From contig NSIV01000012.1 in the NCBI GenBank assembly GCA_002633085.1, positions 21,738 to 85,737 of the forward strand: DNA of 64,000 nucleotides, read 5' to 3'. The stretch is from Curvibacter sp. PD_MW3 (GTDB lineage Bacteria; Pseudomonadota; Gammaproteobacteria; Burkholderiales; Burkholderiaceae_C). A program made the position numbers and the translations under genes. Below, one piece after another: positions 35,370 through 46,636 of this stretch. The notes below the pieces were generated by a model. It did not search any database. It was not told the origin of the DNA and saw only the letters and a program-made list of their open reading frames with translations. Position 1 is the first letter of the stretch; each line of letters starts with the position of its first letter.

Positions 35370-35705
35370 ATGAAAATAATAGCCAGCACATTCATCGCCT
35401 GTACCTTACTAGGCTTCGCAGGTATCGCATTCGCCAAATCCCCTGATTGTTCCGTTCCCGCCATCGTCCAAGCCCGCAAGCTGCTCAGTTTCCATGCCGA
35501 CGGTGACGACCGCATCGAGATCGACAAGGCCGTGAAAGAGCTGCCTTCCCTCAAGAACCCGGCCAATGAGCAGCAGCGCTTCCAGGTGCTGGAGGTCTGG
35601 GGCTACATCTACAAGGCGCGCTACCGCATGCGCTTGATCTACGCGCCCATGGGTGGCAGTTGCACGCTGATGGGGCAAGAAGTTCTGGAGTATGCGAAGC
35701 TCTGA
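35370..35705 (+). CDS. Hypothetical secreted protein
   Basis: 111 residues with a signal peptide (MKIIASTFIACTLLGFAGIAFA) and a mature part of about 89 residues with two Cys (in PDCSVP and GSCTLMG) that could form a disulfide. Family unknown. The first ~60 bases are AT-rich and the remainder has the GC-rich composition of the host, so the island's right edge lies near this gene's start. No convincing ribosome-binding site precedes ATG 35370. Confidence 0.6.
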   Translation: MKIIASTFIACTLLGFAGIAFAKSPDCSVPAIVQARKLLSFHADGDDRIEIDKAVKELPSLKNPANEQQRFQVLEVWGYIYKARYRMRLIYAPMGGSCTLMGQEVLEYAKL

Positions 35706-35805
35706 CCTGTAGCGGTCACGGCCTTCCGTCGCGCACGGTGTTGAAGCTGACGCGCGCCTAGGGCCTGTTCACACGGGTTCGACGTCATTTTTCGGAGACT
35801 CTTTC

Positions 35806-36204
35806 ATGGCAATCGGTTGGCTCACGGTGCTGCAAAGCGTTCCCTGGTCGGACGTGATCAGCAATGCGCCCAAGGTGGCGGAAGGCGCCAAGAAGCTGTG
35901 GAACATGGTGGGCAGGAAATCCGTGCCGCCAGATTCTTCTGAGATGAGCACGCAGCCGGCCGGCTTGTCGGAAGCGCAAACCCTGGCCGCCTTGTCGGAC
36001 CGTACCGCGGCCCTGGAGGCGGCGGTGGCCGACCTGCACGACCAGATGCTGGCCTCGTCCGAACTGATCAAGGCACTGGCCGAGCAGAATGCCCAACTGA
36101 TCCAGCGCATTGAAGCCAACCGGGTGCGTGTGCGCTGGATCGGTGCCGCCGTCGTGGCGCTGGTCATGGCTGCCCTGCTGAGCCTGCTGCTGGTGTTGCG
36201 CTAA
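35806..36204 (+). CDS. Small C-terminally anchored coiled-coil membrane protein
   Basis: 132 residues. Helical region with a coiled coil around 52-108 (LSDRTAALEAAVADLHDQ... LAEQNAQLIQRIEANR) and one C-terminal membrane span (WIGAAVVALVMAALLSLLLVLR). The N-terminus (SDVISNAPKVAEGAKKLWNMVG) suggests a soluble helical region. I do not recognise the family. It ends 43 bases before fadH. Confidence 0.75.
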   Translation: MAIGWLTVLQSVPWSDVISNAPKVAEGAKKLWNMVGRKSVPPDSSEMSTQPAGLSEAQTLAALSDRTAALEAAVADLHDQMLASSELIKALAEQNAQLIQRIEANRVRVRWIGAAVVALVMAALLSLLLVLR

Positions 36205-36226
36205 GGGGCAGAGGCCTCAACCTTGA

Positions 36227-38323
<2,097 letters not shown>

Positions 38324-38408
38324 TCGTCGAGTTTCCGCAGATCATTGGCCAGGTTGTTGGCGTTCGCCGCTGGGTGGCGACAGGTCTCATGCCTGCCGCC
38401 CTGGTTCC

Positions 38409-40523
38409 TCACTTGCCGAACAGCCCTTTCAGTTGGTCTTTCAACTGCTGTTCGATCTGGCCCTTTTGCGTATCGACCTGCTTCTGCACTTCGGCTTCGA
38501 CTTTGCCTTTGACCAGATCGCCCACCAGATTGCCAAAGTCGATCTCCCAGCGGATGGCATTGAAGGGGCCGGACAGTTTGACCGGCACCGTCAGGCCCTT
38601 GAGCTGCTGCAACTCGGGCCCGCCCTGGCCTTGCAGGGTGGAGACCACGGTGGCCTTGACGGTGTAGTCAAGCCGGTCCTCGCCGAGGTTGATGTCGCCG
38701 TTGCCGCCAATGCGCAGCAGTGGCGTTTTGGCGGACAGGTCGTCGTTGTGAGCAACGCCGTTGGCAATTTTGAAGCTGCCGCTGAGTTCGGTGAAGTCGG
38801 TTTTTTCTTGCGTGGATGCGGCGCCCTGCTGGGGCGCCGGCTGACCTTGCAGCATGCCGATTTTGGCCTTGGCGTTGCGTATCGTAGCGGCCAGGTTGAT
38901 GCCGTTGATGGCACCGTCTTGCAACGCGAGGCGCGCCGTGCCGTTGATTGCTCGCTTGAGTTGCGACACCGTGGCGCCGGCGGTGCTGATGTCGATCGTC
39001 ACGTCGCCTTTGCCGTCGACCGGGTTCTTGTCCAAGGCATCTTTGAGCAGCGGCCCGATGTTGATGTTGCGCAAGGTCTGTTGCGCCGCAAAGTGCGGCG
39101 TTTTGCTGGCGCTGGCCGACAGCGAGCCAGCCAGGCTGCCGCCATACAAGGAGGCCGTCATGGGGTTGATGTTGACCTTGCCGTTGGCGGCATGCAGTTC
39201 AAGCCGGACGTTGCTGGTTCGGATGTTGGCGAACTTGAACGATGCCACTTTGAGCGTGCCTCGGGCGTCCAGCGATTGGAGTGCTGAGAGGTCAAACGGG
39301 CTCTCGGGTGCAGGACTCTCTGGCGCCGCGCTTGATCCCGAGGCCTTGGTGGGGGTCGGTCCCGTCTTGGCTGCGGGTGTGCTCTTGGCCATGTAGCGGT
39401 CGGCGTCCAGATCGTCCAGGGCCATGTCAAAGCTGTAGGCGGGCGGGGAAAATCGCGTCAGCCCGACCTGCGCCTCCACGCGCATGCCGTCGAGCTTGCC
39501 GGAGAGGCTGGCTTGCACGGCTTCATGGGGAAGGTTGACCGAAGCTTTGCCCTTGGCGCTGATTGCCAGTGTGCCGCCGGCCGGGTTGGGCAGTGCCGCC
39601 TCAAGGCTCAGATTGCTAAGTTCAAATCGTTGCGCCGAGAGGTCGCCAGTCAATGCGCCGCCCAGCTTGGCAGTGGTGCTGCGTGTGCCTTGGGTGATGG
39701 TGGCCTCCAGCGCCAGTGCCGGCGCCTTGAGCGATTGGGGCGACAGCTCAAAGGACGGCGCTGACAGCGTCATCTGCAATTGGGGGATATCCGCCGCTGC
39801 ACCCTTGAGGCTGGCGCTGAAGCCGTCGAACACATGGCGCTGCTGCGCCAAGTCGAGGGTGAAATTGCTTTTCGCGTTGACGGTCAGGGCGAGGGAGGGC
39901 TTGTCGCCTTTGACCTCGGCGCTGAGTTCGAAGTTGCTTTTTTTGCCCTGGGCGATGGGGCCGGTGCGCAGGTTCAGTTTGGAGACTGCCAGCGTGCTGT
40001 TCTTGGCCTCGTCCGTCAAACCTAGGCTGGCATTGGTGAGGGAAATGCCGCCGACGTCGAACTGCACCGCATGTGCTTCCTCTGGCGTGGAGGTGGCCGT
40101 TGATGGCTGGGCGTTGCCATCCCCCTTGGGGAGCAGATCGTCGTAGTTGGTGGTGTGGTCCTTGTAGCGGTGCAGATTGACAACCAGCCCGTCAACGAGG
40201 ATCTGATCGATGATGAATTGCTTGGAGAAAACCGGCAGCAGTGCCACGGCCACTTGGGCATGCTCGGCTGAAGCAAACACCCGTGCGTTCTGGCGCTCAC
40301 TGATCGCCACCTTGCCCAGGTCGGCACCGATCCGGGGGAAGAACGTGAGCTTGATGTCGCCGGGAATGGACAGCGTGCGTTGGGTCTTGTCCTGTACCAG
40401 TTGGATGAGGGTGGGCTTGTAGTCGTTGGGGTTGAAGGTGGCGGCGACGATGATCGCCGCCAGCACCAGCAGGGCGACGAGGCCGGCCAGCGCAAGGAGC
40501 AGGTATTTCAGGACTTTCGGCAT
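38409..40523 (-). CDS. AsmA-family protein
   Basis: 704 residues from ATG 40523 with AAGGAG 6 bases upstream. One N-terminal membrane anchor (LLLALAGLVALLVLAAIIVAA), then a long beta-rich periplasmic region with the AsmA C-terminal signature (GTARLALQDGAINGINLAATIRNAKAKIG; IANGVAHNDDLSAKTPLLRIGGNGDINL). Family members act in outer-membrane lipid transport and assembly. A low-complexity Pro/Ala/Ser/Thr linker lies near residue 390. It is the last gene of a minus-strand set 41879-38409. Confidence 0.9.
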   Translation of the reverse strand: MPKVLKYLLLALAGLVALLVLAAIIVAATFNPNDYKPTLIQLVQDKTQRTLSIPGDIKLTFFPRIGADLGKVAISERQNARVFASAEHAQVAVALLPVFSKQFIIDQILVDGLVVNLHRYKDHTTNYDDLLPKGDGNAQPSTATSTPEEAHAVQFDVGGISLTNASLGLTDEAKNSTLAVSKLNLRTGPIAQGKKSNFELSAEVKGDKPSLALTVNAKSNFTLDLAQQRHVFDGFSASLKGAAADIPQLQMTLSAPSFELSPQSLKAPALALEATITQGTRSTTAKLGGALTGDLSAQRFELSNLSLEAALPNPAGGTLAISAKGKASVNLPHEAVQASLSGKLDGMRVEAQVGLTRFSPPAYSFDMALDDLDADRYMAKSTPAAKTGPTPTKASGSSAAPESPAPESPFDLSALQSLDARGTLKVASFKFANIRTSNVRLELHAANGKVNINPMTASLYGGSLAGSLSASASKTPHFAAQQTLRNINIGPLLKDALDKNPVDGKGDVTIDISTAGATVSQLKRAINGTARLALQDGAINGINLAATIRNAKAKIGMLQGQPAPQQGAASTQEKTDFTELSGSFKIANGVAHNDDLSAKTPLLRIGGNGDINLGEDRLDYTVKATVVSTLQGQGGPELQQLKGLTVPVKLSGPFNAIRWEIDFGNLVGDLVKGKVEAEVQKQVDTQKGQIEQQLKDQLKGLFGK

Positions 40524-40581
40524 CACACACTCCTTGAAAATCGGTGGGCAGAAAGATGAGGGTCTGGGGGCATTCTCCCCC

Positions 40582-41310
40582 TCAGGCTGGCGCCGGGTGA
40601 TTTTTCCGCTGGCCACGTCCCTTCAAACGTGCCTGCACCGCTTCGCTGGTGAGCTCGCGCAACGCATCGGCGGCGATCCAGCGTGCCGGGCGTGAGCCTT
40701 GTCGCTGAATGCGGTCTGCTGCGGCGATGGCTGCCTCGTTGAGTGCCGGGTTGCGCTTGCCGATGTTGCGCAGCGCCCAGTTCACGGCCTTTTTCACGAA
40801 GTTGCGTTCGTCGTCGGCAGCGGCCTCAATCAGGGACAGTGCTGCGACAAAGTCTTCATCGCTGGCCTGTTTGTCATGCACCGCCAAAGTGGCCAGCAGG
40901 GCAAAGGCGGCGCGGCGCACGAACTCATCGCGGTGGCTGGCCCAGGCCTGCACCTTGCGCCAGGCCAGCGGCGAGGCCAGAAAGGCGCTGCCGCAGACCT
41001 GGTCGCACACGTCCCAGGAAGCAAACCCTTTGGCCCAGGCGTCCATCTGGCGCGAACTCAGTTGTGCCGGCTCGGCCACCAGGCCGGCGACGATGCGGGC
41101 TTCGGGAATGCCGGTGTCCCACAGCGCTTGCGCCAGGGTGTGGTCGCGCCCCAGGGTGCGGGCGACGCGGCGGATCTCGGGCATGGACAGGCCCAGGCGC
41201 TTGTCGCCGGTGATACCGAAGCGCGCCAGGCCTTCCAGCGCCTCGGGGTGGGCGTTTTGCTGCAGCAGGGCGAGGGCGGACGCCAGGCGATGGGTGTCAG
41301 CGGCTGGCAT
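40582..41310 (-). CDS. AlkD-like DNA alkylation repair protein
   Basis: 242 residues from ATG 41310 (MPAADTHRLA). HEAT-repeat all-alpha fold typical of AlkD glycosylases (GLSMPEIRRVART; WDVCDQVCGSAFLASPLAWRKVQAWASHRDEFVRRAAFALLATLAVHD; FVKKAVNWALRNIGKRNPAL). Likely removes bulky or positively charged alkylated bases. 58 bases upstream of the AsmA gene in the same direction. Confidence 0.85.
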   Translation of the reverse strand: MPAADTHRLASALALLQQNAHPEALEGLARFGITGDKRLGLSMPEIRRVARTLGRDHTLAQALWDTGIPEARIVAGLVAEPAQLSSRQMDAWAKGFASWDVCDQVCGSAFLASPLAWRKVQAWASHRDEFVRRAAFALLATLAVHDKQASDEDFVAALSLIEAAADDERNFVKKAVNWALRNIGKRNPALNEAAIAAADRIQRQGSRPARWIAADALRELTSEAVQARLKGRGQRKNHPAPA

Positions 41311-41341
41311 GGGTTCCGTCCTCAGAAGCGCAAGGCCAAGC

Positions 41342-41605
41342 TCAGGGCCAGTCGCTGAACGGGAACGGCACGTCTTCGGTGGCGAAGCCCACAAACTCGG
41401 CAATCTGACGCAGGTACTGCCCCAGGCTGCGGCCGAATTGGCTCAGACGGACGTTGGGTGTGCTGACCAGCGCCAGAACGAACTGCACAACGGCCAGCAC
41501 GCCCAACAGGGTGGCGGCCAGCTGGAAGCCGATGCCCATCAGAAGCATCAACAAGGCGCGTAGCCAGATGTTGCGTTGGGGCGCGGTGCTCGGTATGTCG
41601 CTCAT
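41342..41605 (-). CDS. DUF4389-type small membrane protein
   Basis: 87 residues from ATG 41605. One or two membrane segments (LRALLMLLMGIGFQLAATLLGVLAVVQFVLALVS) followed by a polar tail ending GFATEDVPFPFSDWP, a pattern I associate with the DUF4389 group. Function unknown. 31 bases upstream of the AlkD-like gene. Confidence 0.75.
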   Translation of the reverse strand: MSDIPSTAPQRNIWLRALLMLLMGIGFQLAATLLGVLAVVQFVLALVSTPNVRLSQFGRSLGQYLRQIAEFVGFATEDVPFPFSDWP

Positions 41606-41636
41606 GCGGTCCTCCCTTGGGTCATGGTTTGATGGG

Positions 41637-41879
41637 TCAGGGCGAGCGGTGCAGGCGCGGCGCCGAGAGCAAGGCCAGGTTCTCGGTGATGGCCACATCC
41701 ACGTCGGGCCAGCGGCCGGTGACCTTGGCCGCGGTGATGCTGTTCTGCAGTTGCTTGAGGTCTTTCACGCTTGGCGCCACCTTGATCTGCGCGATGGCCG
41801 CCGCTGTGTTGCCCACCTTGAGCAGCGTCATCACCTTGCCTGCCCATTCGCTCGTTTTTGCGTTTGCCCGCGTCGCCAT
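41637..41879 (-). CDS. Hypothetical small basic protein
   Basis: 80 residues from ATG 41879 (MATRANAKTSEWAGK), helical and lysine-rich, no signal or membrane segment. Family not recognised. A modest AGGTG ribosome-binding site lies upstream. First gene of the minus-strand set leading to AsmA. Confidence 0.6.
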   Translation of the reverse strand: MATRANAKTSEWAGKVMTLLKVGNTAAAIAQIKVAPSVKDLKQLQNSITAAKVTGRWPDVDVAITENLALLSAPRLHRSP

Positions 41880-41982
41880 ACGTTTCACCTGTCTTGCATT
41901 GAGGACCCCACTGTACACAACCACGCGTGGCCGTGGTACCCCCGTGGTCCCCGCCTAGAACGCGGTTAAGCTTGGTGCCTTC

Positions 41983-42285
41983 ATGAGTTACAACCTGACC
42001 CTGTTTGATGCCGATGGCGCCACTGAGACGCAACGCCGCGCGGCCGAGCAACGCTTTCGCCAAGTGCTGGAAGAGTCGCTGGGCGACGCCAGCCTGGTGG
42101 GGCCGGTTTATAGCGCCTACCTGCGCATCGTGGCCACCTATGGCGAAGCGCCGTCACCCGATGTGCTGACCGATGCCGAGCGTGAGATCGTCGAGCAATG
42201 GCAGGCGGCCGAAACAGCGGCGGTGGTGGCGGTGTTCGGGCCGCACCGCTACATGGGTGATGCGATGTACGAGATCCGCGTCTAG
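41983..42285 (+). CDS. Hypothetical protein
   Basis: 100 residues (MSYNLTLFDADGATETQRRAAEQRFRQVLEESLG), mixed alpha/beta, acidic, no signal. Not recognised. It is convergent with the exonuclease gene at 42306 and divergent from 41879. Confidence 0.65.
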   Translation: MSYNLTLFDADGATETQRRAAEQRFRQVLEESLGDASLVGPVYSAYLRIVATYGEAPSPDVLTDAEREIVEQWQAAETAAVVAVFGPHRYMGDAMYEIRV

Positions 42286-42305
42286 CCGGCCACCGAACGA
42301 GCGCT

Positions 42306-42902
42306 TCAGCCCAGCCCCAGCGCGTGGAACACGCGGATGGCGGCCCAGGCGTCGTTGGCGGCGTACATCAGTTGCGCCTCGGTCAGGCGCGGGTTGGCCC
42401 AGTTGGAGGTGGTGGCCTTTTTCGACTTGATGAAGCGCCGGTTGAACAGCACTGCCACAGCCCCCTTGACCCCCATTTCCTTGCGGTAACCCTGTTGGCG
42501 GAACACGGTGTTGAGCTCCAGCACATCGGCCGGTTCCACACCCAGCTTGGATGTGATGCGCTTGCGGTCATCGCCCAGGCCGAAGCCGGCTTTCGTGACG
42601 CCGCGCAGGGCCAGCAGCTCGGCCACCATGGCGCGGCAGGTGGCATCGTGCAACTGGAACACCCAGGCCTTGTCCAGCGTGGCGAGCTGCACGATGTGCG
42701 GCCCGTCGGATGCTTCGTCTTTACGGAAGGTGGGCTTGGACTCGGTGTCAAAGCCCCAGTGGGCGCTGGCAGCCAGTTCTTCACAGGCTTTTCCAGCCTG
42801 TGCCGGCGAGTGGATCAACGCAATGCGGTCCAGACCAATGCGTTCGAACGGGTCCAGCAGGGCGATCTGTTCTTTGTCGGGAATCGGTGGGGTACTGTGC
42901 AT
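42306..42902 (-). CDS. RNase D-like 3'-5' exonuclease domain protein
   Basis: 198 residues, a single DEDDy exonuclease domain. First acidic pair in WGFDTES, central Asp in KAGFGLGDDRKR and Tyr-Asp in MYAANDAWAAIRVFHAL. No HRDC domains follow, so it is shorter than RNase D. Starts 4 bases after the deaminase stop in a tight minus-strand set. Confidence 0.85.
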   Translation of the reverse strand: MHSTPPIPDKEQIALLDPFERIGLDRIALIHSPAQAGKACEELAASAHWGFDTESKPTFRKDEASDGPHIVQLATLDKAWVFQLHDATCRAMVAELLALRGVTKAGFGLGDDRKRITSKLGVEPADVLELNTVFRQQGYRKEMGVKGAVAVLFNRRFIKSKKATTSNWANPRLTEAQLMYAANDAWAAIRVFHALGLG

Positions 42903-42906
42903 GTGC

Positions 42907-43365
42907 TTAGTGTGAGGCCTTATCCACGCCGATGTCTTCGTTCCACAGCTCGGGCTTGCTCGCGATGAAGCCGCGCATCAGCGCAATGCAGGCTGCGTCC
43001 TGTACCACCTCCACCTGCACGCCGCGCGAGCGCAGCAGGGCTTCTTCGCCCAGAAAGGTCTGGTTCTCGCCAATGATGACTTTCGGGATGCCATAGAGCA
43101 GGATGGCGCCGCTGCACATGGCGCAGGGCGACAGCGTGGTGTAGAGCACGGACTCACGGTAGACGCTGGCTGGCTGGCGGCCGGCGCTTTCAAAGGCGTC
43201 CATCTCGCCGTGCAGGATGGCGCTGCCACGCTGCACGCGCCGGTTGTGGCCGCGGCCGATGATCTGGCCCTGGTGCACGATGACCGAGCCGATCGGGATA
43301 CCGCCTTCGGTCAGGCCGAGCCGGGCCTCATCGATCGCGGCTTGCATGAAAGGATCTGTTTTCAT
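42907..43365 (-). CDS. Cytosine deaminase, yeast Fcy1 type
   Basis: 152 residues. Zinc-dependent deaminase with HGEMDAFE and SPCAMCSGAILLYGIP. The C-terminus FIASKPELWNEDIG and the GIPKVIIGENQTFLGEE segment resemble the small fungal cytosine deaminase more than TadA or bacterial CodA. It probably converts cytosine to uracil for salvage. Lies 11 bases after the HD-GYP gene and 4 bases before the exonuclease gene. Confidence 0.85.
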   Translation of the reverse strand: MKTDPFMQAAIDEARLGLTEGGIPIGSVIVHQGQIIGRGHNRRVQRGSAILHGEMDAFESAGRQPASVYRESVLYTTLSPCAMCSGAILLYGIPKVIIGENQTFLGEEALLRSRGVQVEVVQDAACIALMRGFIASKPELWNEDIGVDKASH

Positions 43366-43376
43366 AGGTCTTTGGA

Positions 43377-45383
43377 TTAAAGAGTCATGGGCGCGGGCAC
43401 CTGGGAATGGCTCTCTGGGGTGGGCTGGTAACCCTTTTCCTGGAAAAGTCTGACGGCCGCTTCGACGACCGCCGGATCGAACAACGTTCCCTTGCCTTTT
43501 TCCACCTCGACCAATGCGGCTGGAATACCCAGATGCGGATGATTCTGGCTCTGATAGGCGATGGCCACAATCGTGTCTGCGACTGCGATGATTCTGGCTT
43601 CCAGCAGGATCTGGTCTCCCGAGAGGCCATTCGGATAGCCTGATCCATTCATCCGCTCGTGGTGCTGCAACACGGTTTGCGCCAGTGGCCAGGGCAGATC
43701 AAGCTTGCTCAAGATGTCGTAGCCAGCCTGGGGGTGACTCTTGATCTGTGCATATTCGTCCGGAGTCAGTTCGCCGATTTTGCGGAGAATGTCTTGCGGA
43801 ACGTGGATTTCCCCCACGTCGTGCACGATGCCGGCAAGGCGAACGCCGTAGGCCTGCGCATGGGTAAGCCCCATTTCCATGGCAATGGCCATTCCGATCT
43901 CGCCAACCAGGCGCTGATTGGGGGCACCGTAATCACTGCGCGCTTCAATGGCGGTTTCCAGCGCAACAATGATTTTTTCAAGATGGGCTTTCGATTGTCC
44001 AAAGCTTTGCGTGGTGGGCAGCAAGCCGGTTTTGTGATCGGGACCGCTGTGAAGCTCGGTGATGCTGAAGGCAACGCTCGCGCTCAATATTTCAAGTGCA
44101 TCGATTTCTTCGTCTGAAAAGGCGGAGGGCTCGTCGGAATAGAAAGTCATGCCACCCCACACCGTCTCGTCTTGGAAGAGCGGCAGGCTGACTGCGGAGG
44201 CCAGGTGGTTCTTGGCCGCAAAGCGACGGAAGATGCTGAACTTCGAATCGTGCATCAAATCCTGCACGACACACGTCTTGCCGGTGCTGATGGCCACCCC
44301 CGTGGGTGTGCGGCTGTCTCCGGTGTCGTCCCACGTTGAATCGGGCAATTGCCCGGGGTCTTGAGAGTGCCCCTGAAATGCGAGCGGGCGCAGCGTTTTC
44401 TTGTCATCCTGCTCAGCGCGGCCTATCCATACCGCACGGTACAAGCCGCTGTTGACGGCCACTTTGCATAAGGTGTGCAGCATTTGCGGTTCGTTGTTTT
44501 CTTTCAGCATTTCGCGAATGCAGTTCGCGACGACTTTCAGTGATAAGCGGACTCTGCGGATCGACTTCTCTGCCTGCTTGACCAGGGTCACTTCCTGAAG
44601 GGTGTGCAGGGTGTGGCGGTACTCGTTGTTTTCGCTGTAGATTGGATAATTCTTGGATATAAAAACCTCGCCCGTGGGCAAGCGGACTTCACTGTCGGCG
44701 ATGTCTCGTCCTGCGTTTTGAGGCGGGTCGATGATCGGTCTGCCCAGCTTGGGGAAAACATCAAAGTAAGGCTTGCCCATGATCTCTTTCATGGTCGCGC
44801 CTGCGCGTTCGAGGTAGGCCCGATTGGCGCGGATCAGGTGGTATGAGCGGTCGTAGACAAAAACTGGAATAGTGATGGCGTCAAAGGTCGCTTGCCAGTC
44901 TTTCAGCGTCTGGATGATCCGCTGTTCCTCGTCTCTCAGGTACTGCAATGCAGTCACCACGGAAACGCCATGTCTTCCTGAACGGATCAGCGCTTGACGG
45001 GTGGCCCGTTCACTGTCCGTCATGCCGATCTCGGACTCTGGGGGGGCGTGCTGCAGCCGTTGTATCTGTTTATCGAGCAGCTCCAGCCCCATCTTGCGTT
45101 CACGAAAAATGGAGACGCCAGAGATGACGGCGGCCAACATGAGGACCGATGTGCCTAAACGCAGGGCGTCGATGAAGATATGGTTGGTAAAAAGTCCTGC
45201 CGAGATGCCGCTGTGTTCAAGGTACTGCTCGAAACTGGCAATCGCCAACAAGAGAATGCCGGCGGCGAGGTATATCCAGGTATTTGTCTTGCCAGACAGG
45301 CGGATGAGCTGCAATGCCAATATGGCTGCTATGACAACAACAATGATGCTGGTTGAATGCAGAACGATTTCTGTCACGTGCAT
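43377..45383 (-). CDS. Membrane PAS-GAF-HD-GYP phosphodiesterase
   Basis: 668 residues from ATG 45383. About three N-terminal membrane segments (residues 8-100), a PAS domain (around 170-290; TIPVFVYDRSYHLIRANRAYLERAGATMKEIMGKPYFDVFP), a GAF domain (around 300-460) and a C-terminal HD-GYP domain (around 475-660) with IVHDVGEIHVPQDIL, HPQAGYDIL, HHERMNGSGYPNGL and LEARIIAVADTIVA. A cyclic di-GMP phosphodiesterase with all the diagnostic residues. First gene of the deaminase/exonuclease set. A palindrome at 45525-45538 lies upstream. Confidence 0.9.
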   Translation of the reverse strand: MHVTEIVLHSTSIIVVVIAAILALQLIRLSGKTNTWIYLAAGILLLAIASFEQYLEHSGISAGLFTNHIFIDALRLGTSVLMLAAVISGVSIFRERKMGLELLDKQIQRLQHAPPESEIGMTDSERATRQALIRSGRHGVSVVTALQYLRDEEQRIIQTLKDWQATFDAITIPVFVYDRSYHLIRANRAYLERAGATMKEIMGKPYFDVFPKLGRPIIDPPQNAGRDIADSEVRLPTGEVFISKNYPIYSENNEYRHTLHTLQEVTLVKQAEKSIRRVRLSLKVVANCIREMLKENNEPQMLHTLCKVAVNSGLYRAVWIGRAEQDDKKTLRPLAFQGHSQDPGQLPDSTWDDTGDSRTPTGVAISTGKTCVVQDLMHDSKFSIFRRFAAKNHLASAVSLPLFQDETVWGGMTFYSDEPSAFSDEEIDALEILSASVAFSITELHSGPDHKTGLLPTTQSFGQSKAHLEKIIVALETAIEARSDYGAPNQRLVGEIGMAIAMEMGLTHAQAYGVRLAGIVHDVGEIHVPQDILRKIGELTPDEYAQIKSHPQAGYDILSKLDLPWPLAQTVLQHHERMNGSGYPNGLSGDQILLEARIIAVADTIVAIAYQSQNHPHLGIPAALVEVEKGKGTLFDPAVVEAAVRLFQEKGYQPTPESHSQVPAPMTL

Positions 45384-45524
45384 CGCATCCCCCTTCTCCT
45401 GAGTCTGTGCGACGAGATGCACGCGTGATGTGCATGACGCCGCAAAAGTCGTCCTTCTTTGATGAGAGAGACGATCAAGGAACTCTTATAGCATCTGCCG
45501 CACCCTGCGGCGCTGAGGTGTGCT

Positions 45525-45538
45525 CCCCCATTTGGGGG
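45525..45538. promoter_or_regulatory. Palindromic motif upstream of two divergent genes
   Basis: CCCCCA-TT-TGGGGG, followed by ATGGTAATCGG. It lies between the HD-GYP gene and the small gene at 45686. A shorter version (CCCCCATTTGGG, preceded by the same TGCT) occurs at 33649-33660. The symmetry suggests a protein-binding site. Confidence 0.4.
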
Positions 45539-45685
45539 ATGGTAATCGGTTTTGATCGGCCTACCATGCCCAATGTGAGTGTTGTGCGCTGTGAAGATGA
45601 ACCAGGGACTGCAGCGCATGCTGTTGCCGAGGGGCCGCTCTTGCCGTCTCGGAGCTAACGCGATTTGATCATTGGAGGTGATGCC

Positions 45686-45961
45686 ATGCATGGGGGCCAG
45701 TCAGATCGACATCAAGTCATCAGGGAACTGTTCGAGCTCTTCGTCACGGTTCAGCAAATGGGGCAAGTCTTTGCCAACACATCACATGGCGCTGCGCACA
45801 ACAACGCACGCGAACTGAACGAACTTTTGCATCAGGTACGGCTGAAGATCGAGGAAATCCATGCGGAGTTGCCTGCCATCGGCCGGTTCGGTGATGTTGA
45901 TGAAACGGCGATCGTGGCGCGATTGACGACGCGGTTTGAGGCGCGAGGTGCTGGACGATAA
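45686..45961 (+). CDS. Hypothetical small protein
   Basis: 91 residues from ATG 45686 (MHGGQSDRHQVIRELFELFVTVQQMGQVFANTSH), mostly helical, with GGAGGTG 5 bases upstream. No known family recognised. It is divergent from the HD-GYP gene across about 300 bases. Confidence 0.6.
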   Translation: MHGGQSDRHQVIRELFELFVTVQQMGQVFANTSHGAAHNNARELNELLHQVRLKIEEIHAELPAIGRFGDVDETAIVARLTTRFEARGAGR

Positions 45962-46012
45962 AAATCGTGCTCCAATCGAGGTTTCCTGCCAACAGCCGGC
46001 GCACGAATCTCG

Positions 46013-46267
46013 ATGTCTTCACTAGCGATTACCACCGACACCTACAAGCTTTTCCCCTCGCCACGCAACGTGCATCGCGTGGTCTTTGAGCATGAGGTCT
46101 TCGTTCCGTACCCTTATGCCCTGATCGACTTGCCCAGCATGCACCTCAAGGGCCGCTACAGCCTGTTTGCGGCCTGCCGTCTGAGCGACATGAAGCAGGG
46201 GCAACTGGTGACCTTCGAGAACGAAGCCGACGTGGCCATCTTCAACACCAAGTTCGTGCCGGACTGA
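46013..46267 (+). CDS. Hypothetical small protein
   Basis: 84 residues (MSSLAITTDTYKLFPSPRNVHRVVFEHEVFVPYPYALIDLP), mixed beta/alpha, no signal. Not recognised. Stop is 4 bases before the SUI1-type gene, so probably the same transcript. No strong ribosome-binding site. Confidence 0.6.
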   Translation: MSSLAITTDTYKLFPSPRNVHRVVFEHEVFVPYPYALIDLPSMHLKGRYSLFAACRLSDMKQGQLVTFENEADVAIFNTKFVPD

Positions 46268-46271
46268 GGGG

Positions 46272-46634
46272 ATGAAGAACCATCCCAGCACCGGTGGCCT
46301 GGTGTATTCCACCGACAGCGGGCGCATGTGCCCGGAATGCCGCCAGCCGGTGGCCCAATGCGTGTGCCATCTCAAGAAGGCCGTTTCCGCCGGGGATGGC
46401 ATTGTGCGCGTGTCGCGTCAGACCAAGGGCCGCGGCGGCAAGGCGGTGACGGTGGTCACCGGGGTGGCGCTGGATGCACCGGCGCTCACCGAGTTGGGCA
46501 AGAAGCTCAAGGCGACCTGTGGTTCCGGCGGTACGGTCAAAGATGGCGTGATCGAGGTGCAGGGCGACCATTGCGACAAGGTCGTGGCCACGCTGCAGGC
46601 GCAAGGCTGGACGGTCAAGCGGGCGGGGGGCTGA
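46272..46634 (+). CDS. yciH: SUI1/YciH-type translation factor
   Basis: 120 residues. N-terminal Cys-rich piece (RMCPECRQPVAQCVCH) and a SUI1 fold: VRVSRQTKGRGGKAVTVVTGV, LTELGKKLKATCGSGGTVKDGVIEVQGDH. Related to eukaryotic eIF1; the bacterial role is not settled. Stop is just before the DUF3820 gene. Confidence 0.9.
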   Translation: MKNHPSTGGLVYSTDSGRMCPECRQPVAQCVCHLKKAVSAGDGIVRVSRQTKGRGGKAVTVVTGVALDAPALTELGKKLKATCGSGGTVKDGVIEVQGDHCDKVVATLQAQGWTVKRAGG

Positions 46635-46636
46635 AC

